A DNA stretch of 37,292 nucleotides from Guillardia theta CCMP2712 (GCF_000315625.1 NW_005434671.1:1251950-1289241); one strand, 5' to 3'; shown: positions 21,845 through 32,520, counted from the stretch's first letter. The notes: a model not told the origin generated them from the sequence alone. Translations and numbers: made by a program.

Positions 21845-24221
21845 ATGACAGATTTCTTCAAGCCCAAACCGCCACCAGCTCCAAGCAATGTTCAAGTTAA
21901 AGACAAGACACCACACTCAATAGAATTCTGTTGGGATGAACCTCCAAGGCCAAAGGATATGCCCAAGAGTGAGATCTATATTATGGGGTATGAGGTTTTC
22001 TATAAGATTGAAGACTCGAAGCCCAAGAGAAGAATAGTTGACGGATTCACGACATCGATCCTCGTGAAAGGACTGAATCCAGGAACTTTGGTTCATGACT
22101 TCACTGTCAAGGGCCGCAGCGAAGGAGGATGGGGGATGGCCTCGCTGCCACCATTCCAGGCTCGCTCGTTGCCTGCTCCACCAGGACAGGTCGATTGGGC
22201 TGAAGTGACCGACTGCACTGATCATTCAGCGGACCTCAAGTGGTCCAAACCATCTGTTGAGAACGGTGCTGCCGTCAAGAATTACAAGATTCAAGTCTAT
22301 CAACCAGGGAAAGATGGCTCGACCGTGGAGTTGGAGACAGGAAGTGAGGTTTGTAGGTATGTCGTCACTGGACTGAAACCTGGAACTGCCTACATGTTCT
22401 CTGTCTGCGCGGAGAATGAGAGTGGCTGGGGCGCATGGGTGAGCTCACCGGCCTATGGACTTACAAGAGCTGCTCCTCCCACTCGTCCTACGGAAGTCAT
22501 TGCAGTGAAAACCACAGTTGACTCAGTAACAGTTCGTTTCCGCACACCATTCTCTAATGGATCTGACCTGACAGGGTATGAATTGATCTACGAAGACGAG
22601 GAGAGACAGAAACTAGCTATCAACTTTAAGCTTGACGACAGTGGGAATGCGGACACTCATTCAGTATCCAAGGAACTGAGCACGTGAGTGTCGCTGTTTT
22701 TCTGTTTCTTTTAGTCGCATTACAACATGTCAGAGCTGACTGTGGTTTGCTAGGTGTACAGTGCAAGGGCTTCCCGCAGGATCCATCCTGCATGACGTCA
22801 GAGTCCGTGCCAAAAACTTAGCGGGATGGGGCGAGTATTCGCTAGAGCCTCTCACGGTGATGACAGCAGGAAAGTTGGTGGCCTGGGGGGACAATGACTT
22901 TGGACAGCTTGGGGTGTCAGAACAAATGATGAACCATTCTCTAACAGATGTGCAGCAGACCTTCGACTTGCGAGTAGAGGACATGGCGTGTGGATCTGCC
23001 CATTCTGTGATTCTCTCCGATGGCAAGGTATTCACTTGGGGACAAAACAAACACGGCCAGCTAGGTCGTTTCACTTCAGAAGTAGATTTTCAACGGGGTG
23101 AAGTTGAGCTGTCAGGGTTTTTCTCTATCCAAACAGGTTCAGCAATTCCAGGGGTGAACGATGAACTGTCAGGAATGATCAGCGTAGAAATTTTGCGGCA
23201 AGATGGGCCAAGCGATTATCTTGGTAGTCTTGGTCCTACGGCAAAAACAGATGGAAAATGTGTCCAGGTAGCAGCGGGATACAATTTCTCGATGGCTCTT
23301 ACGGATAGGGGTGAGATCTTTGTGTTCGGGGAGGGAAGACATGGAGTTCTGGCTCAAGGCGACGAGCTCTCAAAAAGCAGCCCTCAAGTCATCGACTCGC
23401 TCTCGGTACCAGGATATGTTGTGGATAAGATATTCTGCGGTGAACGACATTGCGCTTGTATCGTTCGATATGGACAGGCACTCACGTGGGGATGCGGCAG
23501 CGACGGTCAACTCGGCCATTCTTCTCGCGACGATGAGCATTTCCCAAGGAAGGTAGAGCACTTGGCGAATGTTTCTGTTCGAACAATATCCTGTGGTTCA
23601 AAGCATACTTGTTTCCTTACTTCAGATAACTCCTTGTACACCTGCGGAAACGGAAAAGATGGAAAGCTTGGCCATGGAGATGAAAGATCATATTTATATC
23701 CGAAGAAAGTCGAGACGTTGCAAGCAGTCAAAGAGGTTTCTTGTGGCGACTATCACACTGCCTGCATTGATGGAAAAAGTATTATTTACACGTTTGGAAG
23801 TGGAACAAGAGGACAACTAGGGTACAAGTTCGACGAGATCAAAGGGTTCAGGACGTATTCCACTCTTGGTTCAAACACTTATGGCACGTGGAAATCGTTA
23901 TTGCCTAAAGCGGTGATCTCGCTACATCAAAACGAGATTGATGGTTTTCGACAACTTCGATGCGGACCCACCTGCACGTTTGCGGTCTCTAACGACAACG
24001 GTTTGTGGTGCTGGGGAGAAGGCCCACAAATAGATTCGATCTTTGGAGCAAAAATGCATTTGTATGAGCCCAAGAAGGTCACCAAGTTCCATAAATTTCA
24101 TGTTTCGGAGATCACCGTGGGTAGAAGTCACGTTCTTGTTATTCTCACGTCATACCCTTGGGGAACTGAGAAGCTGTCTTATGCTGCAACGGCGGATGAT
24201 AGTGTGACGGACTTGTTCTGA
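21845..24221 (+). CDS. Fibronectin type III / RCC1 beta-propeller protein
   Basis: Two exons (21845-22683 and 22754-24221; 2307 nt, 768 aa) join with leftover AC plus G across a 70-nt intron ending GTTTGCTAG. Residues about 12-305 form three FN3 domains, each starting with a Pro-rich hinge (PPPAPSNVQV, LPAPPGQVDW, APPTRPTEVI) and carrying the late-strand G-W-G pattern (SEGGWG, NESGWG, NLAGWGEYS). The rest is an RCC1 propeller with seven blade signatures: LVAWGDNDFGQLG, VFTWGQNKHGQLG, IFVFGEGRHGVLA, ALTWGCGSDGQLGH, LYTCGNGKDGKLGH, IYTFGSGTRGQLGY and LWCWGEG. RCC1 domains serve as exchange factors or binding platforms; the FN3 arms suggest a scaffold. No signal peptide, so probably cytosolic. 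The start ATG follows GACAA; an upstream in-frame extension to 21812 lacks support. Confidence 0.88.
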
Positions 24222-24368
24222 TGTAAGAAAGAGTAAAATGTTATATTGTTACACCAGTCATCTATTGTGCGCATGGATTTGAAAGGCTTCAACCATCAAG
24301 TTTTGCTCCTACATATCTCAATTGATGATCAGTGAGATTATGATTTTACTGAGACAGGGAGACAGAGA

Positions 24369-25097
24369 TTACAAACCAAGAGCCTTCCCTCCTTCTCTTT
24401 CATCGTCATCTACTGGAACACCGTCGAGCTTTTTCAGCCATGGGATTCTCCCGGCAACGTTGATCCGATAGTCGTCCGATTTGGTATGCACCTCCCACAA
24501 TGGGTTTCCTACAAACAGCAATTCTTCGATGTTGGGCAACTCTTTCTGCAATCAGGTCAGGGAGGAAAAGAAAGTTCTTTCAACTTACAAACTTATCAAA
24601 TTCAGTCCACTTTGCAATCAGGTTATTGCTCATGTAGACTACTGTCAAATTTGTTAACTTCTCTATGCCATTCAATTTGTCCAAAAGATTATATGAGATC
24701 CACAGCTCCTTTAGAGTAGATGCAACGTCATCCAATCCTTCCAATTTTTTAATCTGATTTCGACCTAAAGACAACACTTCTAGTTGCTCTGCAAAGATGA
24801 GAAGATTAGCTCAGAAGAACAGGAGAATCAACTCACCAAGCCCTTTGAGACCAGCGATCTTTTCAATGCAGTTTGAAGAGAGTGAGAGGTGCTTGCAAGC
24901 TTTTAGTGTTCCAAGAGTGTTGTCCATCTTCACGACTGGAGGCAGTTGCCCATAAAGCAATACTTTGCTTTCCTCACTTGCAACACAGTTCCATTTTGTT
25001 TCCTGATCATCAGTTAGCCTTGATAAGGATCCTACTACCTTTAACTCACAAAGTTCTTAATAGCATCCTTGATGGAGGTCTGCGGACCAACAGTCAT
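24369..25097 (-). CDS. DNAL1: Axonemal dynein light chain 1 (leucine-rich repeat)
   Basis: LC1/DNAL1 binds the outer-arm dynein heavy chain motor domain in cilia and flagella. Four exons agree in phase (48+166+200+177 nt, 196 aa; the human protein is about 190): 25050-25097, 24837-25002, 24589-24788, 24369-24545. Order: [119 protein letters not shown] and the LRR cap [16 protein letters not shown]. The first three exons end in phase 0, 1 and 0. The stop lies about 150 bp from the stop of the FN3-RCC1 gene. This is direct evidence that the organism builds motile flagella. Confidence 0.95.
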
Positions 25098-25814
25098 AAA
25101 ACCATGTCACATCTGTCCTCTTTGATTTCTTTTAAACATAGTCCTCCAGTCTTTCTGCTAGCTGCATCATCTCATGCAGCCTTTGTTTGTCGTCTAAGTC
25201 GTATCTGAGCTGGATCTCGCGGCTCTGAATCTCCTTATCTCCTTCTCCCTCTTCCTTGATACCCACATTCGACATGAACCATCTGTTTTGGACCCGAAAT
25301 ACCCTGAATCAGTGTAGAAGAAATGAATTCTCATTTTCCTTTCCTCTTGCTGCATTATTGTGCTCTCTCCCCTGCCTTCCCTGGATCCTCTCACATTTCA
25401 ATCCTGAAATATCTTCTAGCTATTCAAAATCGGAACTTCTTTCTCCACTTGTTCAAGTTCGTGTCAGTCCCTTCAAGTACGTCCTATCTTCTTCCCCGCT
25501 TCCTTTCTTCGCTCCCTCCCTCCCTCAGTCCGTCCCCATCTTTCATCCCGCGCAATCGCTCGTCTCACCATTGCCGCTGAGCCGTTGGCCCTACTCCCGT
25601 TGGTTCCGCGGCGCTGACTCGATGTTCTGTGAAAGGGACAAAAGTCTGAGGCGGACTCACCAGTCATTTTTGGGGATCGGACTCTGGGAGCCGCCGAGTG
25701 CGGTACTGGGGAGTGCGGTATGTATGGAGTCCGATCACGATCAGATGAGCTGAGACTGAGTCGAGCCGTCTGATCGCATCGCAGGTCCTGCTCGGAGATT
25801 TCACAGGTAGCGAG
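25098..25814. other. Upstream region of DNAL1; no gene seen
   Basis: Pyrimidine-rich on the + strand. A long open frame at 25256-25753 is a by-product of CT-rich composition and has no recognisable domain or splice context. Confidence 0.4.
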
Positions 25815-26341
25815 CTATACCACTGGCCAACACCACCCATCATCGAGTCACATCAAGCTATATGTACCAACCGCACGCACCACCCATCACATCAAGCTAT
25901 ATGTACCAACACCACCGGCATCACATCAAGCTATACCAACACCACCCATCACATCAAGCTATATGTACCAATACCACCCATCACATCAAGCTACATGTAC
26001 CAACACCACCCATCACATCAAGCTATATGTACCAACACCACCCATCACATCAAGCTATATGTACCAATACCACCCATCACATCAAGCTATATGTACCAAC
26101 ACCACCGGCATCACATCAAGCTATACCAACACCACCCATCACATCAAGCTATATGTACCAATACCACCCATCACATCAAGCTATATGTACCAACACCACC
26201 CATCACATCAAGCTATATGTACCAACACCACCGGCATCACATCAAGCTATACCAACACCACCGGCATCACATCAAGCTATATGTACCAATACCACCCATC
26301 ACATCAAGCTATATGTACCAACACCACCGGCATCACATCAA
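25815..26341. repeat. 32-bp minisatellite with 30/33-bp variants, about 16 copies
   Basis: The main unit starts CACCACCCATCACATCAAGC and continues TATATGTACCAA (32 bp). Variants have CCGGCATCACATC in place of CCCATCACATC, and some lack ATGT after CTAT. The variants are not random: blocks of the same order recur (near 25920-26110 and 26100-26240). Because the units are not multiples of three, all three + strand frames stay open with the same motif; this is not coding. Confidence 0.95.
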
Positions 26342-27085
26342 GTGCTTAATGAAAGGTCAAAGCACACATACAGCGGCATGATAAGATGGGAGCGAAAGAA
26401 GGGCGGCAGATAAACAACCTGCATTTTCATGCCTTCCACTTCACTAACGAGCCTCCTCAATTTAGATCAGGAGCGATCAAGGCCACTTCAGCTTTCTCTT
26501 CTCAATTTTTCGTGTCGAATTCTATGATTGTAAATCATTCTCAATTTATCCAGCGGAATTGTTATGTGCACTTCTTTGGTTGTTGTGTGATATGACGGTC
26601 CTGCTTGTTCCTGCTTTCTCCTGCTTGAGGCACTTTTTCCCTTATGCGAGTAAAACTTATCTCTGGCTCAATGCTGAGGTTCCAAAATACGAGTCGAGGA
26701 GTGCGAAGACTTGCGTGACTGATTCGTTGGAGCTCCTGAGCTGTCAGCTGTGATTCTTACGAAGCCGTAATCAGCGTCTTTGAAATATCATCCAAGTTCG
26801 GCAACTTTCATCGTCAACGCCTCATCTATTCTCACTCAACGATCTTTGTTCTATCTGGTTCGAATTTCTTCTCCATTGCTACCATTTCATCCTGCTCCAC
26901 TCCGTCCCCTCGCAGCCATCCTCATCTATTCCTTTGTTTCTACCGGCTCCCTGGTACTTGCCTCCTAGCCTCCTCTGAGTCACCCTACGCTTCCTTCCCA
27001 TGTCACATGCTCGCATCGCAAGCTCGTCGATATTTGTGGGGTGAAAAAAAAACTCCTTCCCCCGATCTGCTGTCGGGTGGCCGCA
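26342..27085. other. Intergenic; no gene seen
   Basis: Between the minisatellite and the methyltransferase start. Only short frames without coding character, and no repeats. Confidence 0.4.
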
Positions 27086-28449
27086 ATGGCACCGAGGAAC
27101 AGCGGGTCAAGGCGGCTGAAAGCGCGAAGGTGAGCGAGAGCTTGGAGTAGAAACACGGCCGTTGGCGTAGGTGGTAGGAGTAGGGGATGGAGGGATGGAT
27201 GGATGGAGGGATGGAGGGAGGGAGGGAGGGAGGGAGGGAGGGAGGGAGAAACATATGTATCGGTCAGATTGTGGGGTGAAAGCTTGTACTTCCTCTCAGG
27301 AGGCAAGGTTGACGATATTGAATTGACACATGAGTTCGATCGATGTGTAATGAAAGAGACATTTGCAACTTCAGGACAAGGATTCGACAAAGATACTTTG
27401 ATCAGATCGTCGAGATTCTTCCAACTCTCGCATCAAACTCAACGAGGTTTGCTTTTAGCTGGCATCACGTTGGCTTATACCTTTAAAGAACGCTTGAAGA
27501 AGTGGTCTTGCGGAGATTTACCGAGAGCGACGACTTCTTGGACTGGTCTTCGCTACACGCAGAGCTGGATCCTGGGGTTACAATGCATGGAAGACTTCCA
27601 GAAAGCCGAGCGAACAGGAAGAAGATGCAGATAAAGAGCATGTGGATGCCTGCCATCCGAAATTTCATCTCATGCTTGTTCTCAGCTTGTCTTGGGCAGA
27701 TGGGCTCTTGCCTCAAGGAGGAGTTGCAGTCGACTTCTGTGGAGGGTCAGGGCATCTTGGGCTTGTGGGGAGAGAGTGAGCGGGGCTGGCAATTAACATC
27801 TTGTACAGGTTCTTGCAACGTTGCGAAGTGATGCGACGATATACATCGTTGAGAAGAAGGGGGCGCATTGTGACATTGCCCAGAAACGATCGGATCTGAT
27901 GGGGTGAATGGCATTGAACTTGGAAGGATTCCTTTCTCAAGGACATGCAGATTGAAGAATGTGAAAGTCAAGAACCTCGAAGTCTCTGAATTTCATGAAG
28001 CTTTTGATGTAGGGCTTGGGTTACATGCTTGCGGTATCTTTGATCTTGCTTATTGAATGGTCTAAGACTCGTACAAGGGCCTGCTACAGATTTGATTCAT
28101 TCCAAATGCCTTGCAGCAGGCATGTTTCACGTGTAAATGAATGCACTGACTGATGAGTTCTCCAGGTGCAAGCTATGTTCTTGCTCCTTGCTGTTACGGT
28201 TTCATCTCTAAGGCACTTGATAAGTGTGCACATGATGTTTGCTCGTGTTCCTCTGAGCTGGCTGCACAATCAGGTACAAGTTGGAGTATGTCGACAAAAA
28301 CACGAATGCAGACATGGTAATGCTCACACCTGATGATCTTCCGCCACAAGACTTGGAGTACGAATTGTCTTCTCTGCCTGCGATTCCTTTTCTTTAACTC
28401 AGTGTGTTTCATTGTTTCAACTTCAGTTCAGACTTCCTGGTAAATGCAG
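27086..28449 (+). CDS. SAM-dependent methyltransferase, GSTCD/METTL-like (exons 1-10; 3' part uncertain)
   Basis: Ten exons agree in phase: 27086-27129, 27375-27446, 27489-27641, 27686-27764, 27809-27903, 27951-28033, 28090-28119, 28166-28223, 28274-28357, 28427-28449. The start is MAPRNSGSRRLKARR. Methyltransferase motifs follow in order: RANRKKMQIKSILSWADGLL, the SAM-binding loop GGVAVDFCGGSGHLGLVLAT, the acidic motif II IYIVEKKGAHCD, then EAFDVGLGLHACGDLIHSKC and AAGASYVLAPCCY. The substrate cannot be told. The seventh intron (28120-28165) keeps phase only as a GC-AG intron. Intron 1 holds a (GGAT)/(GGGA) microsatellite. The frame is open at the end of exon 10; a later exon (29355-29520) looks like the family C-terminus, so the gene probably continues past the coiled-coil exons. 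Confidence 0.8.
27184..27248. repeat. (GGAT)n/(GGGA)n microsatellite inside an intron
   Basis: It lies in the first intron of the methyltransferase gene and is transcribed as the purine strand, the opposite sense to the intronic repeats of the NIPA-type gene. Confidence 0.9.
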
Positions 28450-28662
28450 GTGTTTCTTCATTGCGATTCAGTGCTACCTTGCTGATCCTGTTCGCTCTCA
28501 AGCGAGCTTGGCCGGCACGCCAGCACTCGGGGGATATTTCTTTGTACGGGGAAGAGACACGGACCCTCAGAGAATGCTCAAGGTCTTCCTGTCCTTGCGA
28601 AATGAAATTTGAAGTTTTGTTCGTATAAGGCAAATGGGTCAGTAGTGGACCCTTCGCAAGAC

Positions 28663-29052
28663 ATGGACGAAGTGGAGGAGAGGGAAAACCAAGAAGAAAG
28701 GGTTGCTGCTGCGAAGGCGCGAGAAGATGCTGTGGTCGTTATGAAAGATCTGTCTCCGCATACCACTGAGACGAGACATGCGTGCTGCAGGTTCGAGCTC
28801 GAGTGTATCTGCAGGCAAAGGAGCAGGAGGAAAGAGAGGTAGTTTCTTGCCGTTGCCGGATTGAACTTAAAAAAGGGTGTGATGCAGATGAAAGCTCCAA
28901 TGCAGACTTCCGTGAGGCTGCTGGATGAGATCCTTGGAGATGTGAATCACTACTCTTACTACGCCGTGAATCATAAGTCTGCCTAGATCCGTGCAATAGC
29001 TGACAAGAATGATTGTGCTATGTTGGACTTTGACAAGCAGCGTCTGCTGGAG
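28663..29052 (+). CDS. Coiled-coil exons, either a separate gene or an insertion in the methyltransferase
   Basis: Four phase-0 exons: 28663-28731 (MDEVEERENQEERVAAAKAR), 28791-28838 (VRARVYLQAKEQEERE), 28888-28941 (MKAPMQTSVRLLDEILGD), 28987-29052 (IRAIADKNDCAMLDFDKQRL). The joined sequence is highly charged and heptad-like. An open extension upstream (28629-28662) has no clear acceptor in phase. All introns here are phase 0, while the methyltransferase exons use mixed phases, which argues for a separate origin. The 45-nt intron 28942-28986 is needed to avoid a stop. No family recognised. Confidence 0.45.
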
Positions 29053-29354
29053 GTTTCTCTGGTTACTTGATTGATGCGGGGATGATTGTGTTTCAGATCA
29101 AGCGATCGACCTGGGGCTGCGGAGTCTCTTTCCCTCGCAGTCAAACATTCCGCAAGCTTGTCGATGTCTCCCTCTATTCTGCCATTGCTGTTGTTCGAGC
29201 ATTTCCCTTTATTTCCTGACTGTTCAGCAAGGGATCTGCTGATGGCACATTTTGGCCAACCGAATACTCCTTCACGGAGCAACGCGAAAATTTTGCGCGT
29301 AGGTAAATCTGTGGAGAGCTGAGGAACTTGCAAGCGTTCTTACATCACGTTTGC

Positions 29355-29520
29355 AGTTGCATGTTTGCAGTTGATCTAGACAGAAGTCTAGCCGCTGAGG
29401 AGGTTAATCTTCGAGCATCGATTTCGATACTTGACTCTCACAAATCTCAGACGGGATATTTGGCCACTATGACCAGCATGTGTGACGGTGACATCGATGC
29501 GGCAGGACAGAAGAATCAGG
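29355..29520 (+). CDS. Probable C-terminal exon of the methyltransferase
   Basis: It encodes VDLDRSLAAEEVNLRASISI, then LDSHKSQTGYLATM, and ends KNQ before donor GTGAGAAAG. From memory, the VDLDR-x-x-AAEE stretch resembles the C-terminal region of GSTCD-type methyltransferases, so I link it to the gene at 27086. The next exon is not resolved; it would have to lie between 29521 and the - strand gene whose stop is at 29656. Confidence 0.4.
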
Positions 29521-29655
29521 TGAGAAAGAGGCATCGATTCGGCCTATGGATTGACTGGCACAAGCTTCTCATAGGGCGTCCTGGCAACCGAATCGCCCAA
29601 ATATCAATTGCAGCCATACAGCTCTGAGGATTTATTTCACCCTTGCAGACAGGTT

Positions 29656-30473
29656 TTAAGCGATGGAGTAGGATCCCCAGGTGTCGGTGGGTCCACCAGT
29701 GTATCCTGGAGCAATACCCTGGAGGAAGATCAGGAAGGAACGACACTAGAATGCGGACTCACAGCATTGACTCCGTTGAAGTAGCCGGGATGGCCAACAG
29801 GGTAATCGGGGGTGCCACGAAGAGGAGGATGGCCACCGGACCAGTTGCTGCGATAGACGTCAGCGACAAGGGATCATAGGCAGATTGAGTACTGACGGGT
29901 AGTTGAGCATGGTGGACTCAGGAACAACGGCGAAGAGCTTTCCTCCGATGGAAACAATCTACAAGCTGTCGTTAGGCAAGGTAGACACATTTACAATTTG
30001 ACACCAACATGTTCAACCAAGAGGTTCTTAGTTCTTTGATGCGATCAGCATACAAACACTACCTCGACAATCAAAAGGCAAACAATCGAACAATTCAACG
30101 AATAAACGTGAAAGATTACGATGAGACCAAGAAGCGTGGCTCGACTTGGTGAAACCAGCAGATGCATGACATCACGCAAGTCGAAAGACAAATAACATAG
30201 GAGGAAGAATGCAAAAAGAAGAGATAAAGAATGATGTGACTGAGAACATATTTGCCAAGCAATCAAAAAGTAGGAGAAGGTGATAAGAAGGACGTACACT
30301 GAATGGAAGCCCGGACGGAACTCAAAACAAGGCAAGCAAGCACAAAGCAAACAAGTTGGGGAAACTGGCAGCGTGCAGGAAAGAGGGAGAAACTGGAATG
30401 GAAAAGAGAGGAGGGAGGATCTTGCAGAGAGCAAGCGGCGTCATGAAATTGACGAATCACTTACGTTGAGCAT
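29656..30473 (-). CDS. 72-residue Gly/Pro/Tyr-rich protein, unrecognised
   Basis: Four exons agree in phase (9+62+85+63 = 219 nt): 30465-30473 (MLN), 29897-29958, 29763-29847, 29656-29718. The protein reads IVSIGGKLFAVVPESTMLNY, then PNWSGGHPPLRGTPDYPVGH, PGYFNGVNAGIAPGYTGGPT and DTWGSYSIA before TAA. All splice sites are good: GTAAGT and GTGAGT donors, and acceptors with CTAAC or CTGAC 12-13 nt upstream. The repeated G-Y pairs and lack of charged clusters suggest a small structural or membrane-complex subunit, but I cannot name a family. The 506-nt first intron after only nine coding bases is unusual here. Confidence 0.65.
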
Positions 30474-30509
30474 GGCGCCTCTGTGAAGAGCCACTCCCAG
30501 GGGCCAACA

Positions 30510-30535
30510 CTTTTAAAAAAAAAAAAAGTATAAAG
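30510..30535 (+). other. Poly-A run (13 A) near the 72-residue gene start
   Basis: CTTTT, thirteen A, then GTATAAAG, about 40 bp upstream of the - strand start codon. It could be a simple run or the scar of a retroposed sequence; no target-site duplication is visible. Confidence 0.4.
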
Positions 30536-30584
30536 CTACCAAAGAGTATTGACTGTACATGCTTATACTTTTGGTCGCCGGACG

Positions 30585-31435
30585 CCGCGTGACCGTGGAG
30601 GCTCGGAACCCGGCCGCGCCCGGCCGGGCGGCAGCGGCGGCCAGGCGCGGCCCTAGTGAGGAGTAACAGTGGCGACAGGCTCGGCCCGGGAAACGTTGAT
30701 GTTTTTACATTCGCCCGGCGCGGCGCGCCGCGTGACTCTCAGTGTGCCACCCGGACTCCCGGACTCCGAGGCGGCGGCGGCGGCCGCGCGGCCGGGGGCG
30801 GGCGCGGCCGCGCCCGGGCCGGGCCGCGAACCGTGACTCTCACGGGTCGGACGCTGAGTCACAGAGCCGTCACGCCAGGCTGGTTGAACTTCCTTTACTA
30901 CTCAAAGTTAAGTTAAAATTGAAACAGTACGACTCAGGACAATCCGACAGGAGAGTCCGACCGGGCGAGGAGGCCCAGGCTTGACCCTGACGTGACACTC
31001 CGAGGCTCAGTCGCACAGGCCAAACGGCGCGGCCGCGAGACTCACTGAGAGCCTCCGAACTTAAAAGTCAGCGAGAACCAAACCTATCACTGTTCCTGTC
31101 GGAGGCTGCTGTCCCCCAAACTTACTGACACCTTGAAAGTTGAAAGTTCACTGAACTGCGCGCAGGACTGAACTTCGGAAAACTTGCCAAGTCAGTCCCC
31201 GTCGCTGGCGGCGGCGCCGCCGACTCGAAGGAATGAACTTCCAGGCCGCCCGGCCGCCGCACTGCCTCAGGGGCCGCCGGGCCAGAAAACGTCTGAGAGT
31301 GACACTGGAGTCATTTTCAAGGCTTCCGGCGGACCGGGCCGGGCCGCACTGCGCACCCGGCCCCCCGTACCGTACGGTGCCACGGCGGCCCGGGGTAAGT
31401 TGAGCCCCGGCCCGGCCGTGCCGCGAGCAACGTGG
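30585..31435. other. Anomalous GC- and CpG-rich block with recurring GACTC and GAACTT words
   Basis: By eye GC is far higher than in the flanks, with CGGCGGCGG and GGCCGCGCGGCC runs. GACTC/GAGTC and GTGACTCTCA recur (the latter near 30731 and 30832), and the middle is studded with GAACTT and AAAGTT. Frames through it are short and composition-driven. I find no coding motif, tRNA or rRNA. Possibly a foreign insert, a CpG-rich regulatory block or a repeat family. Confidence 0.5.
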
Positions 31436-31479
31436 GAGAAGCTTTATATGTGTCGTAAGCAGAGGCGTCCTGGTTCATC

Positions 31480-32520
31480 TTGGGGATGTACCCCTATGTA
31501 TTAGTTGAATGAGGTGGGTGGTGAGGAGGTGGTCTTGGGCTCAAGAACCGTTTGGCGAGATCTGTCACTGGGTATAGGCTTCTGGGGGAATTCCGAGGAT
31601 TCCGGGGGGGGTAGGTACAAGATTGCTGTGGTATACTACCCCTAATTTCATTGTGGGGTGGTCAGATTCAGCCAGTGGTGTTGGGATGATATAGATCGTG
31701 GGCCTAGCATGGGTTGACGAAAACCGGTGTGGACCACCGGTCAAGTTCCTTGAATGGGGGTGGTAAAAGGATCATAGACCTTGATCAAGGGGTAGGGTGC
31801 CTCTCTTTCTTTCTTTCTTTCTTTCTTTCTTCTTTCTTTCTCTTGGGCGTTCTAGTGACCGCTCCTTCAGCCCGCCGGATTCTGGTAACCCCCACCTCCC
31901 TCCTTTGAATCGATAACCCCACCCTCCCTAATCCGTCATCTCTTCGGTACCCGCTGCTCTTCAGTATCTGAACTTTGACCCTACCCCCCAACGATGGCAA
32001 CCATGGCATTCAGCCATTGTTACACTTGAACCCATCAACTATCACCGATCTTAATAGGGGAGATAATAAGAATAATCACAGGGATAGTGGGTCAGTGAGC
32101 CATCAGCAACATTCGACACTCTTACCCCACCCCAACAGAGCAAAGTGCTCGTTCGAAAGTTTCTACCTCTACCCCACCTCTATTCCGCGAACATGTACCC
32201 CGTCCCTCCGACAAGTTGTCCATTTGATGCACCCACCCGTTGTGGGATCCAATCCACCCCTTCCATTATACATCCAGGGGTTCTACCCACCTGTTGTCGA
32301 ATTTTGAACTGGATTAGCACCCACCTTCGAGTCTATGGACATTCAAAATTTGTCACCCGTGCTTTCTAGTTCCATGTACCCACCTTTTTCCAAGAATTTT
32401 CATAACCCTACCCCCACAGAAAGCTACAGCTCCACCCACTGACATACACCTATAAAACACTCTGGTACCCCGTACCCCTGTCAGACAGAGTACCCTACCT
32501 ATCCATAGTACCCACTGATC
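31480..32520. repeat. Oppositely oriented GGGGTA motif arrays
   Basis: 31480-31800 carries GGGGTAG and GGGGTGG words on the + strand. 31860-32520 carries the complement (TACCCC, TACCCACC, GTACCC) about every 20-35 nt, at for example 32171, 32196, 32231, 32254, 32284, 32318, 32352, 32376, 32404, 32465, 32490 and 32508. The strand switches at a (TTTC)n run near 31800-31842. The intervening sequence is unique. Not coding: stops interrupt all frames. Confidence 0.6.
31800..31842. repeat. (TTTC)n microsatellite
   Basis: About ten copies with one interruption, exactly where the motif arrays change strand. Confidence 0.9.

Noticed and set aside
25815-26341. CRISPR array
   Set aside because: Units are directly adjacent with no unique spacers, and the DNA is eukaryotic nuclear.
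25862-26413. Three overlapping frames of 128-183 codons
   Set aside because: All come from the 32-bp minisatellite; the same motif appears in each frame, which is not expected of a protein gene.
27203-27634. 143-codon + strand frame through the methyltransferase 5' region
   Set aside because: It crosses intron 1, intron 2 and part of exon 3 in wrong frames; the phase-consistent spliced model recovers the known methyltransferase motifs.
31480-32520. Interstitial telomere relic
   Set aside because: The words are GGGGTA/GGGGTGG with 20-35 nt unique spacers, not TTTAGGG units in tandem.
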